A stretch of 64,000 nt of DNA from an uncultured bacterium (GTDB taxonomy: Bacteria > Actinomycetota > Coriobacteriia > Coriobacteriales > Eggerthellaceae). The stretch is from NCBI GenBank assembly GCA_937890835.1, contig CALADF010000044.1:1-64000 (forward strand), given 5' to 3'. The position numbers and the translations under genes are program-made. A model generated the notes under the pieces. It worked only from the letters and a program-made list of their open reading frames with translations, was not told the origin of the DNA and did no database searches. This document shows positions 18,037-26,650 of the stretch, piece by piece. Positions within the stretch are counted from its first letter, which is position 1. Every line of letters starts with the position of its first letter.

Positions 18037-19587
18037 CTAGGCCAGATCGCCCGCAGCCTTTACTTTCACGCGGTTCGTGTGGCCCGGATAGTATGCCAAG
18101 GGCACGTCCTCAGCGTCGATGACCTCGACGGTCTCGCGCACCGCGCCCGCCTCGACGGCTGTCTCGATCGCGGATGCGCGGGCGGTTTCGAGGGCTTGCT
18201 CGCGCGGTACCTTGTCGTAATCGACGAGCGCCTCGTAAATTCCGCTCACCTTCGAGATAGCGGATCCTATGGCGTTCGCGCATCCCGCGTGCTCAGGTGC
18301 GAACACCTTCGCGGTGCCCGCCAGATCGTGGGGCAGCACGATGGCTCCGCCGCCCACCAGCACCACGTCGATCGGATCGCTCGAGACCTTCATCATGTCG
18401 ATGGCGTCTTCCGCCAGATCGCGGATAACCTCCATCGCGCGCCTCGCCGTCTCCTCGGGGATGCCTGCGACAAGCGACGCGTCGCCCACTTCCGCCATGC
18501 CGAGGCGCACCGCCACGTCGGTCGCGGTCATGACGTCGCCGCCGAACACCAGCGCGCGTTCGGTGATCTCGTAGCCCACCGAGTCGGGGCCGACCGTCAC
18601 CGTGCCGTCGTCGGCCACACGAACGATAGAGCCGCCGCCCAGGCCGATGCTCACCACGTCGGGCATGCGGAAGTTCGTGCGCACGCCGCCGATGGTGACC
18701 GCCACGCCGCTTTCGCGCGGGAAGCCGTTCGACAGCACGCCCAGATCGGTGGTGGTGCCGCCTACGTCGATCACGATGGCGTTGCGGCGGCGCGTCAGAT
18801 AGCTCGCCCCGCGGATGGAGTTGGTCGGCCCGCACGCGATGGTGAGGATCGGGTAGCGTCGTGCGTGCTCCATGGTCATGAGGGTGCCGTCGTTTTGGGA
18901 CAGATACACCTCGGCGTTCGTCACGCCCTTGTCGGCGAGACTCTGAGCGAAGCCCTCGGTGAAGCGCTTCGCCACCTCGTGCAACGCGGCGTTCAGGATG
19001 GTCGCGTTCTCCCGCTCGATGAGGCCCATCGAGCCGATCTCGCTCGAGATGGAGACGTGCACGTCCTGCCCGAGCACCTCGCGCGCGATCTCGGCGGCTC
19101 GCAGCTCATCGTCGTTTCTCACCGTGGAGAACACGCACGATATGGCGACGGACTCCACCTTGCCCTTCACGCCCTCGAAGAAGGAGCGGCATGCCGCCTC
19201 GTCGAAGGTGGCGAGGCGCTTGCCGTCGTACTCGAAGCCGCCCTCGATGATGGCGGAATCCACCGATACCGCCGCGATGTCGGCCGCCCAATCGACCATC
19301 GGGGGAATGCCCACGCTGGCGGGGGCGCCGATGCGCAGGACCGCGATGGGGGCGAGGCTCTTGCGCTCGACGATGGCGTTGGTGCACTGCGTCGTGCCGA
19401 GCATGGCTTGCGTGACGAGCGAGCGATCCACGCCGCTTTCGCTCAGAACCGCCTCCATGGCTCCCATGATGCCGCTGTATATATCATTCGACGTGGGGTT
19501 TTTCACCGCAGCGACGATGTTGAGATCTTCGTCGATCAAAACGGCGTCGGTGTTGGTGCCGCCGACGTCGATTCCCAGCTTGTACAT
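18037..19587 (-). CDS. hydantoinase/oxoprolinase A-like ATPase, copy 1
   Basis: 516 aa from ATG 19587 (MYKLGIDVGG); a GTG at 19596 overlaps the DUF917 stop as GTGA and is the alternative. Actin-fold ATPase motifs: GIDVGGTNTDAVLIDE at the N-terminus, CGPTNSIRGA, VIDVGGTTTDLGVLSNG and IGLGGGS. In ATP-dependent hydantoinases and 5-oxoprolinase this subunit phosphorylates a cyclic amide or ketone so that the ring or C-C bond can be handled by the B subunit. No HyuB is present; the next gene upstream is DUF917. Very similar to copy 2 at 23825. Confidence 0.85.
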   Translation of the reverse strand: MYKLGIDVGGTNTDAVLIDEDLNIVAAVKNPTSNDIYSGIMGAMEAVLSESGVDRSLVTQAMLGTTQCTNAIVERKSLAPIAVLRIGAPASVGIPPMVDWAADIAAVSVDSAIIEGGFEYDGKRLATFDEAACRSFFEGVKGKVESVAISCVFSTVRNDDELRAAEIAREVLGQDVHVSISSEIGSMGLIERENATILNAALHEVAKRFTEGFAQSLADKGVTNAEVYLSQNDGTLMTMEHARRYPILTIACGPTNSIRGASYLTRRRNAIVIDVGGTTTDLGVLSNGFPRESGVAVTIGGVRTNFRMPDVVSIGLGGGSIVRVADDGTVTVGPDSVGYEITERALVFGGDVMTATDVAVRLGMAEVGDASLVAGIPEETARRAMEVIRDLAEDAIDMMKVSSDPIDVVLVGGGAIVLPHDLAGTAKVFAPEHAGCANAIGSAISKVSGIYEALVDYDKVPREQALETARASAIETAVEAGAVRETVEVIDAEDVPLAYYPGHTNRVKVKAAGDLA

Positions 19588-19592
19588 CAGCT

Positions 19593-20696
19593 TCACGCTC
19601 CCTTCCGCAAAACGCGCTCTTCAACAGGGACGTAATCCGCGTCGATTCCGAAATACCTCGGTCCCACCAGGTCGATGCCCGCGGGCGTGCGCCACATGTC
19701 GAAGCATTCCAGGCCCACCACCATCACGCGCTTTCCGTACTTGAGCGCGTCGGTGGGGACGGGCGTGAACGTCTCGGTGTCCACCAAGCAGATGAGGTCG
19801 GGCGTGGTGGCCATGATGTCGCCGTCCACCGTGCAGCAGAGGTTCTCGTTTTGGAACTCGACGTCGGCGCTCGAACCGCGGTAGTCGCCGATTCCCTCGA
19901 GGACCACACGGCCGAAGTTGAACGCCCCGCGCGTTTCGCGCAGCACGTCGGCGATCTTGCCCTTGAACAGCTTGTGGCCGCCCGTGACGCTGAGGAAGTA
20001 CTGCTCGGGGGTCGTCCCCGCCGCCGAAGCCTCGTTCTTCGCGCATCTGATGGCGCGTCCGAGCTGCTCCGATCGCGTGACGATGCCGTGCACGCCGAAG
20101 TCCTTCAGCGTGCGGTCGTCCATGCAGAACAGCGCGATGGTCAGCGTGCCGCCGCATACCATGGTCGCGGCGCGTGCGATGTCCTCGGTCCACTTGTTCG
20201 TCACCGTCGACAGAATGCCCGCGTTGCCTTTCTCGTCGATGTAGGCCATCGGGGACGCCGAGGCTCCGCCGATGGTGAACGTGACCATTTGAAGCTCGGG
20301 GAACGCGCGTCCCATGCCGTCGGCGTCGACCATGGGAATGCCCAGGCGCGCCGCTGCGGCGATGGGGAGCATCGAGTTGACGCCGCCCGCCTCCATGGGC
20401 ATGGTCGCGTAGACGGGTTTGCCGTAAAACTGCGACACCATGTCGAACAGGCGCTCGAACTCGTTAGCTCCCACGCCTTTCTCCGTGAGGATCGTCGGCG
20501 CGCCCATGGAGGCCGCCGGCATGATGAACGCCCCTTCGGGCACTTCGTCGGCGCTGATCAGCTTAACCGGGCCGCATTCCTTCACAGCGCCGATCGCCGT
20601 GAGCTTGCCGATATAGGGGTCACCGCCCCCGCCCGCGCCGAGCAGCGCCGCTCCCAAGGCGATGTCTTCGATCTCTTGAATTCCGATCTCGCGCAT
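19593..20696 (-). CDS. DUF917 protein, copy 1
   Basis: 367 aa from ATG 20696, chosen for CAGGAGGGCGAT directly upstream. Typical DUF917 signatures: GAALLGAGGGGDPYIGKL near the start, MGAPTILTEK, MEAGGVNSMLP, GRAFPELQM, and FQNENLCCTVDG. DUF917 proteins nearly always sit beside a HyuA-like gene; they have no assigned reaction. Here the stop overlaps the HyuA start region, so the two are translationally coupled and probably form one enzyme. A partial stem (20740-20752 with 20772-20784, two mismatches) lies in the 5' leader. Confidence 0.85.
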   Translation of the reverse strand: MREIGIQEIEDIALGAALLGAGGGGDPYIGKLTAIGAVKECGPVKLISADEVPEGAFIMPAASMGAPTILTEKGVGANEFERLFDMVSQFYGKPVYATMPMEAGGVNSMLPIAAAARLGIPMVDADGMGRAFPELQMVTFTIGGASASPMAYIDEKGNAGILSTVTNKWTEDIARAATMVCGGTLTIALFCMDDRTLKDFGVHGIVTRSEQLGRAIRCAKNEASAAGTTPEQYFLSVTGGHKLFKGKIADVLRETRGAFNFGRVVLEGIGDYRGSSADVEFQNENLCCTVDGDIMATTPDLICLVDTETFTPVPTDALKYGKRVMVVGLECFDMWRTPAGIDLVGPRYFGIDADYVPVEERVLRKGA

Positions 20697-21192
20697 ATCG
20701 CCCTCCTGTTCCTGTTCTCGTCGGTTTCCCTTGTTGCAAGCTTGCAGGTCCCATCGTTCGAGAAGAAGGGCGGGACTTGCGAGCTCCTTCGCACGGGGAA
20801 CTATTGTAGGGCCGGCCCCGTGCGTGGCGTCGATTATATCGGCCAACAGTGGGGGCGGGGTGAAATCGGCGGCGACTCCATGGTTGAAGCGATGCCGGCG
20901 GCCCTGCGATGACGGTGATCTCGCATCCGCTGCGTTTCGCGGCGGCCGGTCTTGCGTCGGGCCGTCCGCCGCGGTCCGCGGTGATCTCTCGCCCGCTGCA
21001 GTCCGCGGCGATCGGTCGCGCTGCGTCCGCGTCCGCGCGCACCCGCTCAAATGACAATAAGGTTAAATGGACGGACGTTGGTTGGCTGTGCGTCGGGTTC
21101 GCGATAAGATGCTCCCTATATTTTTTACAGAAGGCGTGCGCTCGCGTTGTGCGGGCGCACGCCGTTTAAGACCAAGGACGAGGGGTGATGAG
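20697..21192. other. divergent intergenic region with imperfect 66-bp direct repeat
   Basis: No gene seen. Two GC-rich copies beginning GGTGATCTC lie at about 20914-20960 and 20980-21029. Nearer the permease, TATATT at 21117-21122 could be a -10 box, and a perfect 9-bp hairpin GGCGTGCGC/GCGCACGCC (21133-21141 with 21155-21163) lies in the permease leader. The region must hold the promoters of both DUF917 copy 1 and the permease. Confidence 0.5.
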
Positions 21193-22539
21193 ATGACCGA
21201 GGAAAAGGACATCGATTATTCTTTGCAACGGGTACCCGAGGATGCGAAGCAACCGTTTTGGCGTATCCTCTTTATCAGGATCGGCGCCATCTGCTGTGTT
21301 TCGCAGTTGATGCTCGGCGCCGCGCTCGGCTACGGCATGACGTTTTTCGACGCGTTTCTCGCGACGATGCTCGGCTCCGTGCTTTTGCAGGTGGTCAGTT
21401 GGGCGCTCGGCACCGCCGCCGCGCGTGAGGGCCTCTCGACCAGCTTGCTGTCCCGCTGGTGCGGCTTCGGCAAAGGAGGCTCCGCGCTCTTCGGCGGCGT
21501 CGTCGCCATCTCGATGGTCGGTTGGTTCGGAGTTCAAAACGCGGTGTTCGGCGAGGGCATGAGCAGCATCATTCCCTTCACGGACTTCCTGGGCGATTTC
21601 GAGTATCCGATCTGGGCCATCATCACGGGTCTGGGCATCACGCTCCTCGTGGTGTTCGGCATCAAGGCCATTGCCAACTTCGCCGCGATCTTCGTGCCCC
21701 TGTTCGTGATCGTCGTCATCGTTGCGGCGGGCATCATGCTTCAGGATCATTCCGTCGCCGAGCTCGTCGTCGCCGCGCCTCCCGGACCGGCGCTTTCCCT
21801 GGGCGCTGCGACCACCATGGTCGCGGGCGGCTTCATCGCTGGCGCCATCTGCACGCCCGACTACGCGCGCTTCCTGAAGAACGGCACCCAGGTGTTCTGG
21901 ATGACGCTTATCGGAACGTTCCTCGGCGAGTTGGGCATGAATCTTCTGGCGGTTCTTCTGGCCAACGCCATGGGCACTGAGAACATCGTCGACATCATGA
22001 TGGGCACCTCCGGCGTGATCGGCGTCATCATCGTGGTCGCCTCCACCGTCAAGCTCAACGACATCAACCTCTACTCGTCCTCGCTCGGCCTTGCGACTAT
22101 GATGAACGCCCTGTTCAACAAGAAGATCAGCCGCAATGCTTTGGTGTGGGCCCTCGGCATCGTCGGCACGTTCCTGTCGGTTATCGGCATCATCAACTAC
22201 TTCACGAGCTTCCTCACGTTGCTCGGCGTGGCCATCCCGCCTGTTGCGGGCATCATGGTGGTTGACTACTTCATCCTGAAGCGCAACCGCCCGGCGCTTG
22301 AGCAGTCCCGTGCCAAAGGCGAGTTGCCGGCGAAGGTGGAGAACTGGAACCCCATCGCCATTGCCGTGTGGGTTGTGGGCTTCGCCATCGGCGAGGTCAC
22401 GAGCATCCTGGCCATCGGCATTCCGGGGCTGAACTCCCTCGTTTGCGCGGGCATCCTGTATTGGATCGTGATGAAGGTGTACGCTTCCGTGAAGAAGCAA
22501 GACGTGGTCATCTTCAAGGAGACCGATCAGGTTCTGTAG
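21193..22539 (+). CDS. NCS1-family cytosine permease-like transporter
   Basis: 448 aa from ATG 21193 (GAGGGG upstream; the open frame before it is not membrane-like). Twelve hydrophobic segments with the NCS1 hallmarks SQLMLGAALGYGMTFFDA, WFGVQNAVFG and ICTPDYARFLKN, as in CodB. NCS1 carriers import cytosine, hydantoins, uracil, allantoin or purines with H+ or Na+. Its place between two HyuA/DUF917 pairs suggests it imports the substrate of those enzymes; a hydantoin or pyrimidine-type ring is a fair guess but is inference. Confidence 0.88.
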   Translation: MTEEKDIDYSLQRVPEDAKQPFWRILFIRIGAICCVSQLMLGAALGYGMTFFDAFLATMLGSVLLQVVSWALGTAAAREGLSTSLLSRWCGFGKGGSALFGGVVAISMVGWFGVQNAVFGEGMSSIIPFTDFLGDFEYPIWAIITGLGITLLVVFGIKAIANFAAIFVPLFVIVVIVAAGIMLQDHSVAELVVAAPPGPALSLGAATTMVAGGFIAGAICTPDYARFLKNGTQVFWMTLIGTFLGELGMNLLAVLLANAMGTENIVDIMMGTSGVIGVIIVVASTVKLNDINLYSSSLGLATMMNALFNKKISRNALVWALGIVGTFLSVIGIINYFTSFLTLLGVAIPPVAGIMVVDYFILKRNRPALEQSRAKGELPAKVENWNPIAIAVWVVGFAIGEVTSILAIGIPGLNSLVCAGILYWIVMKVYASVKKQDVVIFKETDQVL

Positions 22540-22572
22540 GCGCGCTTGGAACGCGAGCTCCTCGAACGGGAA

Positions 22573-22610
22573 GGCGTCGCCGCCTGATGAAGCGACGCCC
22601 CCGGTTTCTT
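22573..22610 (+). terminator. probable terminator after the permease gene
   Basis: GGCGTCGC (22573-22580) and GCGACGCC (22592-22599) pair over an 11-nt loop, followed by CCGGTTTCTT. The tail is short, so strength is uncertain. Confidence 0.5.
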
Positions 22611-22629
22611 CGAGTTGAAATATCGGGTG

Positions 22630-22663
22630 AAAAGAGAATCCGTCCTCATTCGAGGGCGGATTC
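22630..22663 (-). terminator. rho-independent terminator for the amidase gene
   Basis: GAATCCGTCCTC and GAGGGCGGATTC (22636-22647, 22652-22663) form a 12-bp stem with one wobble. Read on the minus strand it is followed by TCTTTTC, so it ends the 23643-22816 transcript. Confidence 0.75.
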
Positions 22664-22815
22664 TTCGCATATGCGCCGGAAGCGGGCGTTCCCGGCGGGG
22701 CTTTTTGCGCTGCGGCGGTCGACTCGCGCGCGGCGGGAGCCGACCGCATGGGCGCGGTCGGCGCTGCGGGGGCAATCCGCGAAAGCGGGCTATCTCGCGC
22801 CGGATGCGCCTTGAT

Positions 22816-23643
22816 TTAAGGAAGTTGGACGAGGTCGTACAGGTCGGGTCTGCGGTCGCGAAGATAGGGGCTCCTCTCGCGGAAATCGGCGATGCGGTCG
22901 AGGTCGATGTCGGCGTACAGGATGCCCTCGCGCTCTTCCTTGAGTTCGGCGATGATGTGGCCGCGCGGGTCGCACAGGTGCGTGTGCCCCGGCATCTCCA
23001 GACCCTCCTCGACACCGAAGCGGTTGACGGCGGCGAGGAACACGGTGTTTTCGAGCGCGCGGGCGGGCGCGTTGATCTTCCATACGTCCATGTCCTCGGC
23101 GCACCACGCCGAGGGGCAGAGGACGAGGTCGGCGCCTTGCACCGCCAGCATGCGCGCCACCTCCGGGAATCCCATGTCGTAGCAGATCATGATGCCGATG
23201 CGTCCGAAATCGGTGTCGAACACGGGGGTCTCGCAGCCGGAGCGGAAGTAGAAGCGCTCAAGGGCCCACAGATGCTGCTTGTCGTAATGGCCGAGCAAGG
23301 AGCCGTCGCGACCGATGATCACGGAGCTGTTGTAGACGACTCCGGTGAGGTCGTGCGTCAAGGCGAGCCCCGCCACCACGTAGCAGCTCGCTTCCGCGGC
23401 GGCTTTCCGCAGGGCGCTCACCGTGGGGCCGTCGATCGGCTCGGCCAGCTCGGTGATGCGCGGCCCGACGACGTTGAGCTGATAGCCCGTGGAAAACAGT
23501 TCGGGGAGCACCACGAGGTCGGCGTCTTGGCCCCTCGCTTCCTCGATCATGCGGCAGGCTTTCTCGACGTTCGCAGCGGTGTTGCACAGCTCGCTTTCGA
23601 ACTGCACGAGCGCGAGGCGAACGGGGCGTTCGCGTCTGGTCAT
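22816..23643 (-). CDS. nitrilase-superfamily amidase
   Basis: 275 aa. The catalytic triad is visible: Glu48 in VVLPELF, Lys122 in HYDKQHLW, Cys154 in IMICYDMGFPE. The family hydrolyses or transfers amides; many members act on N-carbamoyl amino acids, beta-ureidopropionate or omega-amides. With HyuA-like and DUF917 genes on both sides it could release ammonia or CO2 from a ring-opened product. Starts ATG 23643 with AGGAGGAAAGCTT upstream. Confidence 0.88.
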   Translation of the reverse strand: MTRRERPVRLALVQFESELCNTAANVEKACRMIEEARGQDADLVVLPELFSTGYQLNVVGPRITELAEPIDGPTVSALRKAAAEASCYVVAGLALTHDLTGVVYNSSVIIGRDGSLLGHYDKQHLWALERFYFRSGCETPVFDTDFGRIGIMICYDMGFPEVARMLAVQGADLVLCPSAWCAEDMDVWKINAPARALENTVFLAAVNRFGVEEGLEMPGHTHLCDPRGHIIAELKEEREGILYADIDLDRIADFRERSPYLRDRRPDLYDLVQLP

Positions 23644-23824
23644 AAGCTTTCCTCCTGAGGGTAGAACATGACGGGGCGCGCCGCGGCAGCGTAGTGCGTG
23701 CGTTGTCGCAGCGCGCCTGGGGTGTGACGCGGTTGAATCATCCTGTTGACGCGGCTGATGCGTTTGGGGAACGCGCGTGTGCTTCGCCGCGCGAACGTCG
23801 CGTTCGCCCGTGCGGCCGCGACCT

Positions 23825-25408
23825 CTACAGCTTCAGGTTTCCAACCGCCTTGGTGCGAATGCACAGGGCATCTCCGAGGTACGCCATCGGGATGATCTCC
23901 ACCTCGACGATCTCGACGGAGCCGGGGTCGGCACCCGCCTCGACGGCGTTTTCGCATGCGCGCTGCTTCGCCTCGGCGAGGGCGGTTTCGCGCGGTGTCT
24001 CGGTCAGCGAGAACACCTTCGAAACCTGGCCCGACACCTGGGATATCGCGGATCCCACGGCGTTGGCCACGCCGAAGTTCCCGGGGCGTATGACCTCGCT
24101 GGCTCCATCGAGCTCTTCCGGCGACAGGATGGATCCGCCGCCGACGAGGATGACCTTCACATCGCCTGCCGAGGTCTTCATGGCGTCGACGGCGTCCTCG
24201 ATGATGCGGGTTATCTCGGCGTAGGCGCCTTCGACCAGGTTCGCGTCGAGGTTCGCCACAAGCGAGGGATCCCCGACTCCTTCGGCGAGGCCCTTCGCCA
24301 CCACGATGTCGGTGGCGGTGAGCGTCTTTCCGCCGAAGCAAAGCGCCTCCTCGGTGACTTTGTAGCCGACGCTGTCCGGGCCGACGGTGACGCGCCCGTC
24401 GTCGTCCGTGCGCACGATCGAGCCGCCGCCGAGTCCGACCGACACCAGGTCGGGCATGCGGAAGTTCGTGCGCACGTCGCCGATCTCGACGGCGATCATG
24501 CTCTCGCGCGGAAAGCCGTGGGCGAGAACGCCCACGTCGGTGGTGGTGCCGCCGATGTCGACGACCACCGCGTCAAGCTCGTTGGTCAAAAACGACGCGC
24601 CGCGAATGGAGTTGGTCGGGCCGCAGGCGATGGTGAAGATGGGGTAGCGCTTGGCGTAGTCGACCGACATCAGCGTGCCGTCGTTTTGGCAGAGGTACAC
24701 CGCGATGTCGGCGAGCCCCTCCCCCTCGAGCGCTTTTTGGAAGCTGCTCGCCGTTGTGTGGGCCACGTCGTGCAGCGCCGCGTTCAGGATGGACGCGTTC
24801 TCCCGTTCGAGGAACCCGAGCGAGCCGATTTCCGAGGAGAGCGTGATGGGGAAGTCCTCACCGAGCATGTCGGCGAGGATGGCCGCCGCGCGCTTCTCGT
24901 GCTCGTCGGACACCGGCGAGAACACGCCGACGACAGCGGCGGACTCGAATCCCTCGTCGCGGATGACGGTTGCTATCTCGCGCAGCTCGTCCTCGTCAAT
25001 TGCGCTGATCTCGCGACCGTCGAACTCGTTACCCCCGTGCGCCAGAAAATCACGCACGCGCATGGCGTCTTTGAGCACGTCCGGCCAGTCGGCCATGCAG
25101 CTGATGGCGGTCGTCGCGGGCGCGCCCAGGCGGATGACCGCCACCTTGTTCAGACGCTTGCGCTCGACGATGGCGTTGGTGCAGTGCGTGGTTCCCAACA
25201 TGGCGTAGCCGATGTTCGCGGCGGCGTCGCCGCCGATTTGGGAGAGCACCTCGTGCATGGCCGCTTTGATGCCGTCCATGACATCTTCGGTGGTGGGGCT
25301 TTTCGTCGCGGCGATCAGGTTCAGATCCTCGTCGATGATGACGGCGTCGGTGTTGGTGCCGCCGACGTCGATGCCCAACCTCCAGTTGCGCAGGTTGTCC
25401 AGGCTCAT
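23825..25408 (-). CDS. hydantoinase/oxoprolinase A-like ATPase, copy 2
   Basis: 527 aa, close paralogue of the 18037 gene along its whole length: RLGIDVGGTNTDAVIIDEDLN, LGTTHCTNAIVERK, CGPTNSIRGASFL, VVDIGGTTTDVGVLAHG, VGLGGGSIV. The ATG at 25408 overlaps the TAA stop of the DUF917 copy 2 by one base (TAATG), so translation is coupled. The actin-like ATPase fold implies ATP-driven activation of a carbonyl. Divergence between the copies suggests two related substrates rather than a recent duplication. Confidence 0.85.
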   Translation of the reverse strand: MSLDNLRNWRLGIDVGGTNTDAVIIDEDLNLIAATKSPTTEDVMDGIKAAMHEVLSQIGGDAAANIGYAMLGTTHCTNAIVERKRLNKVAVIRLGAPATTAISCMADWPDVLKDAMRVRDFLAHGGNEFDGREISAIDEDELREIATVIRDEGFESAAVVGVFSPVSDEHEKRAAAILADMLGEDFPITLSSEIGSLGFLERENASILNAALHDVAHTTASSFQKALEGEGLADIAVYLCQNDGTLMSVDYAKRYPIFTIACGPTNSIRGASFLTNELDAVVVDIGGTTTDVGVLAHGFPRESMIAVEIGDVRTNFRMPDLVSVGLGGGSIVRTDDDGRVTVGPDSVGYKVTEEALCFGGKTLTATDIVVAKGLAEGVGDPSLVANLDANLVEGAYAEITRIIEDAVDAMKTSAGDVKVILVGGGSILSPEELDGASEVIRPGNFGVANAVGSAISQVSGQVSKVFSLTETPRETALAEAKQRACENAVEAGADPGSVEIVEVEIIPMAYLGDALCIRTKAVGNLKL

Positions 25409-26517
25409 TATTGTTCTTCCCCCTTAACCGCGCGGGCCGCCATGCGATCCTCCACGGGAACGTAGTCGATGTCGTAGCCGAAGGCGCGCGGCCCGACGAC
25501 GGCCAGGCCTTCGGGCGTGCGCCATTGCGGGGCGCAGGGCATGCCCACCACGACGATGCGCGCGCCGTACTTCAGCCCCTCGGTGGTGACCGGCGTGCCC
25601 GATTCCATGTCGAGCGACATGATGAGGTCGGGCGCCGTGGTCACGGGCTCTCCGTCGAGCAGGGCGACCAGGTTCTCGTTCTGGTACTCCACCACCAGCT
25701 GGGATCCTTTGAACTCGTCGAGGCCGTCGACGGTGGCGCGACCGCGCACGAACATACCGTCGGTGCGGCTTTCGACGTCGATCACCTTGCCGCGGAACAG
25801 ACGAAACCCGTCGGTCACGCCCAGCACGGCGTCGATGGGGTCGGTGTGCTGCTCGCGCGCCTCGCGCAGCGTGCGGCCGATTTTCTCGCACAGCGTCGGG
25901 GTGTTGGGAATGCAGAAGTCCTTCAACTGCCGCCCTGTGCAGGGATACGATGCCAAAATAGTGTAGCCGCCCATGACCGACGTAGCCTGGCGGGCGATTT
26001 TCTCGAGCCAGCGATCGTCGATGCCGCGCACGGTGACGGTGTTGCCCTTCTCGTCGGCGAGCACCGCAGGCTGTCCTTTGACGCCGTTGATGCCGAGCGT
26101 GGTCATCTGAAGCTCGGGGAACGCGCGTCCCATGAGGTCGCAGTCGATGACGGGGATGCGGCGCGTCGCGCCCAGGATGAACGGGATGGTGGAGTTCACG
26201 CCGCCGGCTTCGACGGCGTAGATGGCGTAGGGCGTCTGGCCGAGTTCGCGCACGAGCTCGTCGTAGGTCGACATGGGCTCAAGGCCGCTGCAGATCTTCT
26301 CGACCATGATGGTCGGCGCGCCCATCATCTGGGAAACGCACACCAGCGCATCGTCGGGGACCTCGTCCGGCGTGATGAGCTCGACTTCGCCGTATTTGCG
26401 AATCGCCTCGATGGCCATCAGCTTGCCGACGTAAGGGTCGCCCCCGCCGCCGGCGCCGAGGACGGTCGCGCCAAGCGCCATATCCTCGATTTCCTTAACA
26501 CCGATCATTCTTCGCAT
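25408..26517 (-). CDS. DUF917 protein, copy 2
   Basis: 369 aa from ATG 26517 (MRRMIGVKEIEDM; GAGGAAGGGAG upstream, somewhat far; a second ATG is at 26508). Shares with copy 1 LGAGGGGDPYVGKL, MGAPTIMVEK, VEAGGVNSTIP, GRAFPELQM, YQNENLVALLDG and the C-terminal YGARIVVVGMP. Same coupled arrangement with the HyuA-like gene. Diverges from the DUF1177 gene over 133 bp. Confidence 0.85.
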   Translation of the reverse strand: MRRMIGVKEIEDMALGATVLGAGGGGDPYVGKLMAIEAIRKYGEVELITPDEVPDDALVCVSQMMGAPTIMVEKICSGLEPMSTYDELVRELGQTPYAIYAVEAGGVNSTIPFILGATRRIPVIDCDLMGRAFPELQMTTLGINGVKGQPAVLADEKGNTVTVRGIDDRWLEKIARQATSVMGGYTILASYPCTGRQLKDFCIPNTPTLCEKIGRTLREAREQHTDPIDAVLGVTDGFRLFRGKVIDVESRTDGMFVRGRATVDGLDEFKGSQLVVEYQNENLVALLDGEPVTTAPDLIMSLDMESGTPVTTEGLKYGARIVVVGMPCAPQWRTPEGLAVVGPRAFGYDIDYVPVEDRMAARAVKGEEQ

Positions 26518-26599
26518 GGAAAACGCTTCTCCCTTCCTCAACCTTGAGGGTTGCTTTCTCTCTCGAGTCGTTTTGAATCGTGCAAAACTGATTATCATG

Positions 26600-26610
26600 G
26601 AAACCGTTTC
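26600..26610. promoter_or_regulatory. short palindrome in the DUF917/DUF1177 divergent region
   Basis: GAAACCGTTTC, an 11-bp perfect palindrome midway between the two divergent starts (26517 and 26651); an operator for a shared regulator is possible. No other copy was noticed in this window. Confidence 0.3.
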
Positions 26611-26650
26611 TGAAAAGTGCGTCAACAACGTTAAAGAAAGGTCCTTTCTC

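Noticed and set aside
17995..19635. 546-codon open frame on the plus strand opposite HyuA-like copy 1
   Set aside because: Shadow of the real gene in GC-rich DNA: rich in H, R and D, no domain, and the minus-strand frame has clear ATPase motifs.
21166..22749. 527-codon minus-strand frame opposite the permease
   Set aside because: Highly charged antisense frame of a membrane protein gene; no start signal.
23777..25465. 562-codon plus-strand frame opposite HyuA-like copy 2
   Set aside because: Same artefact; composition is of the antisense type and no ribosome site fits.
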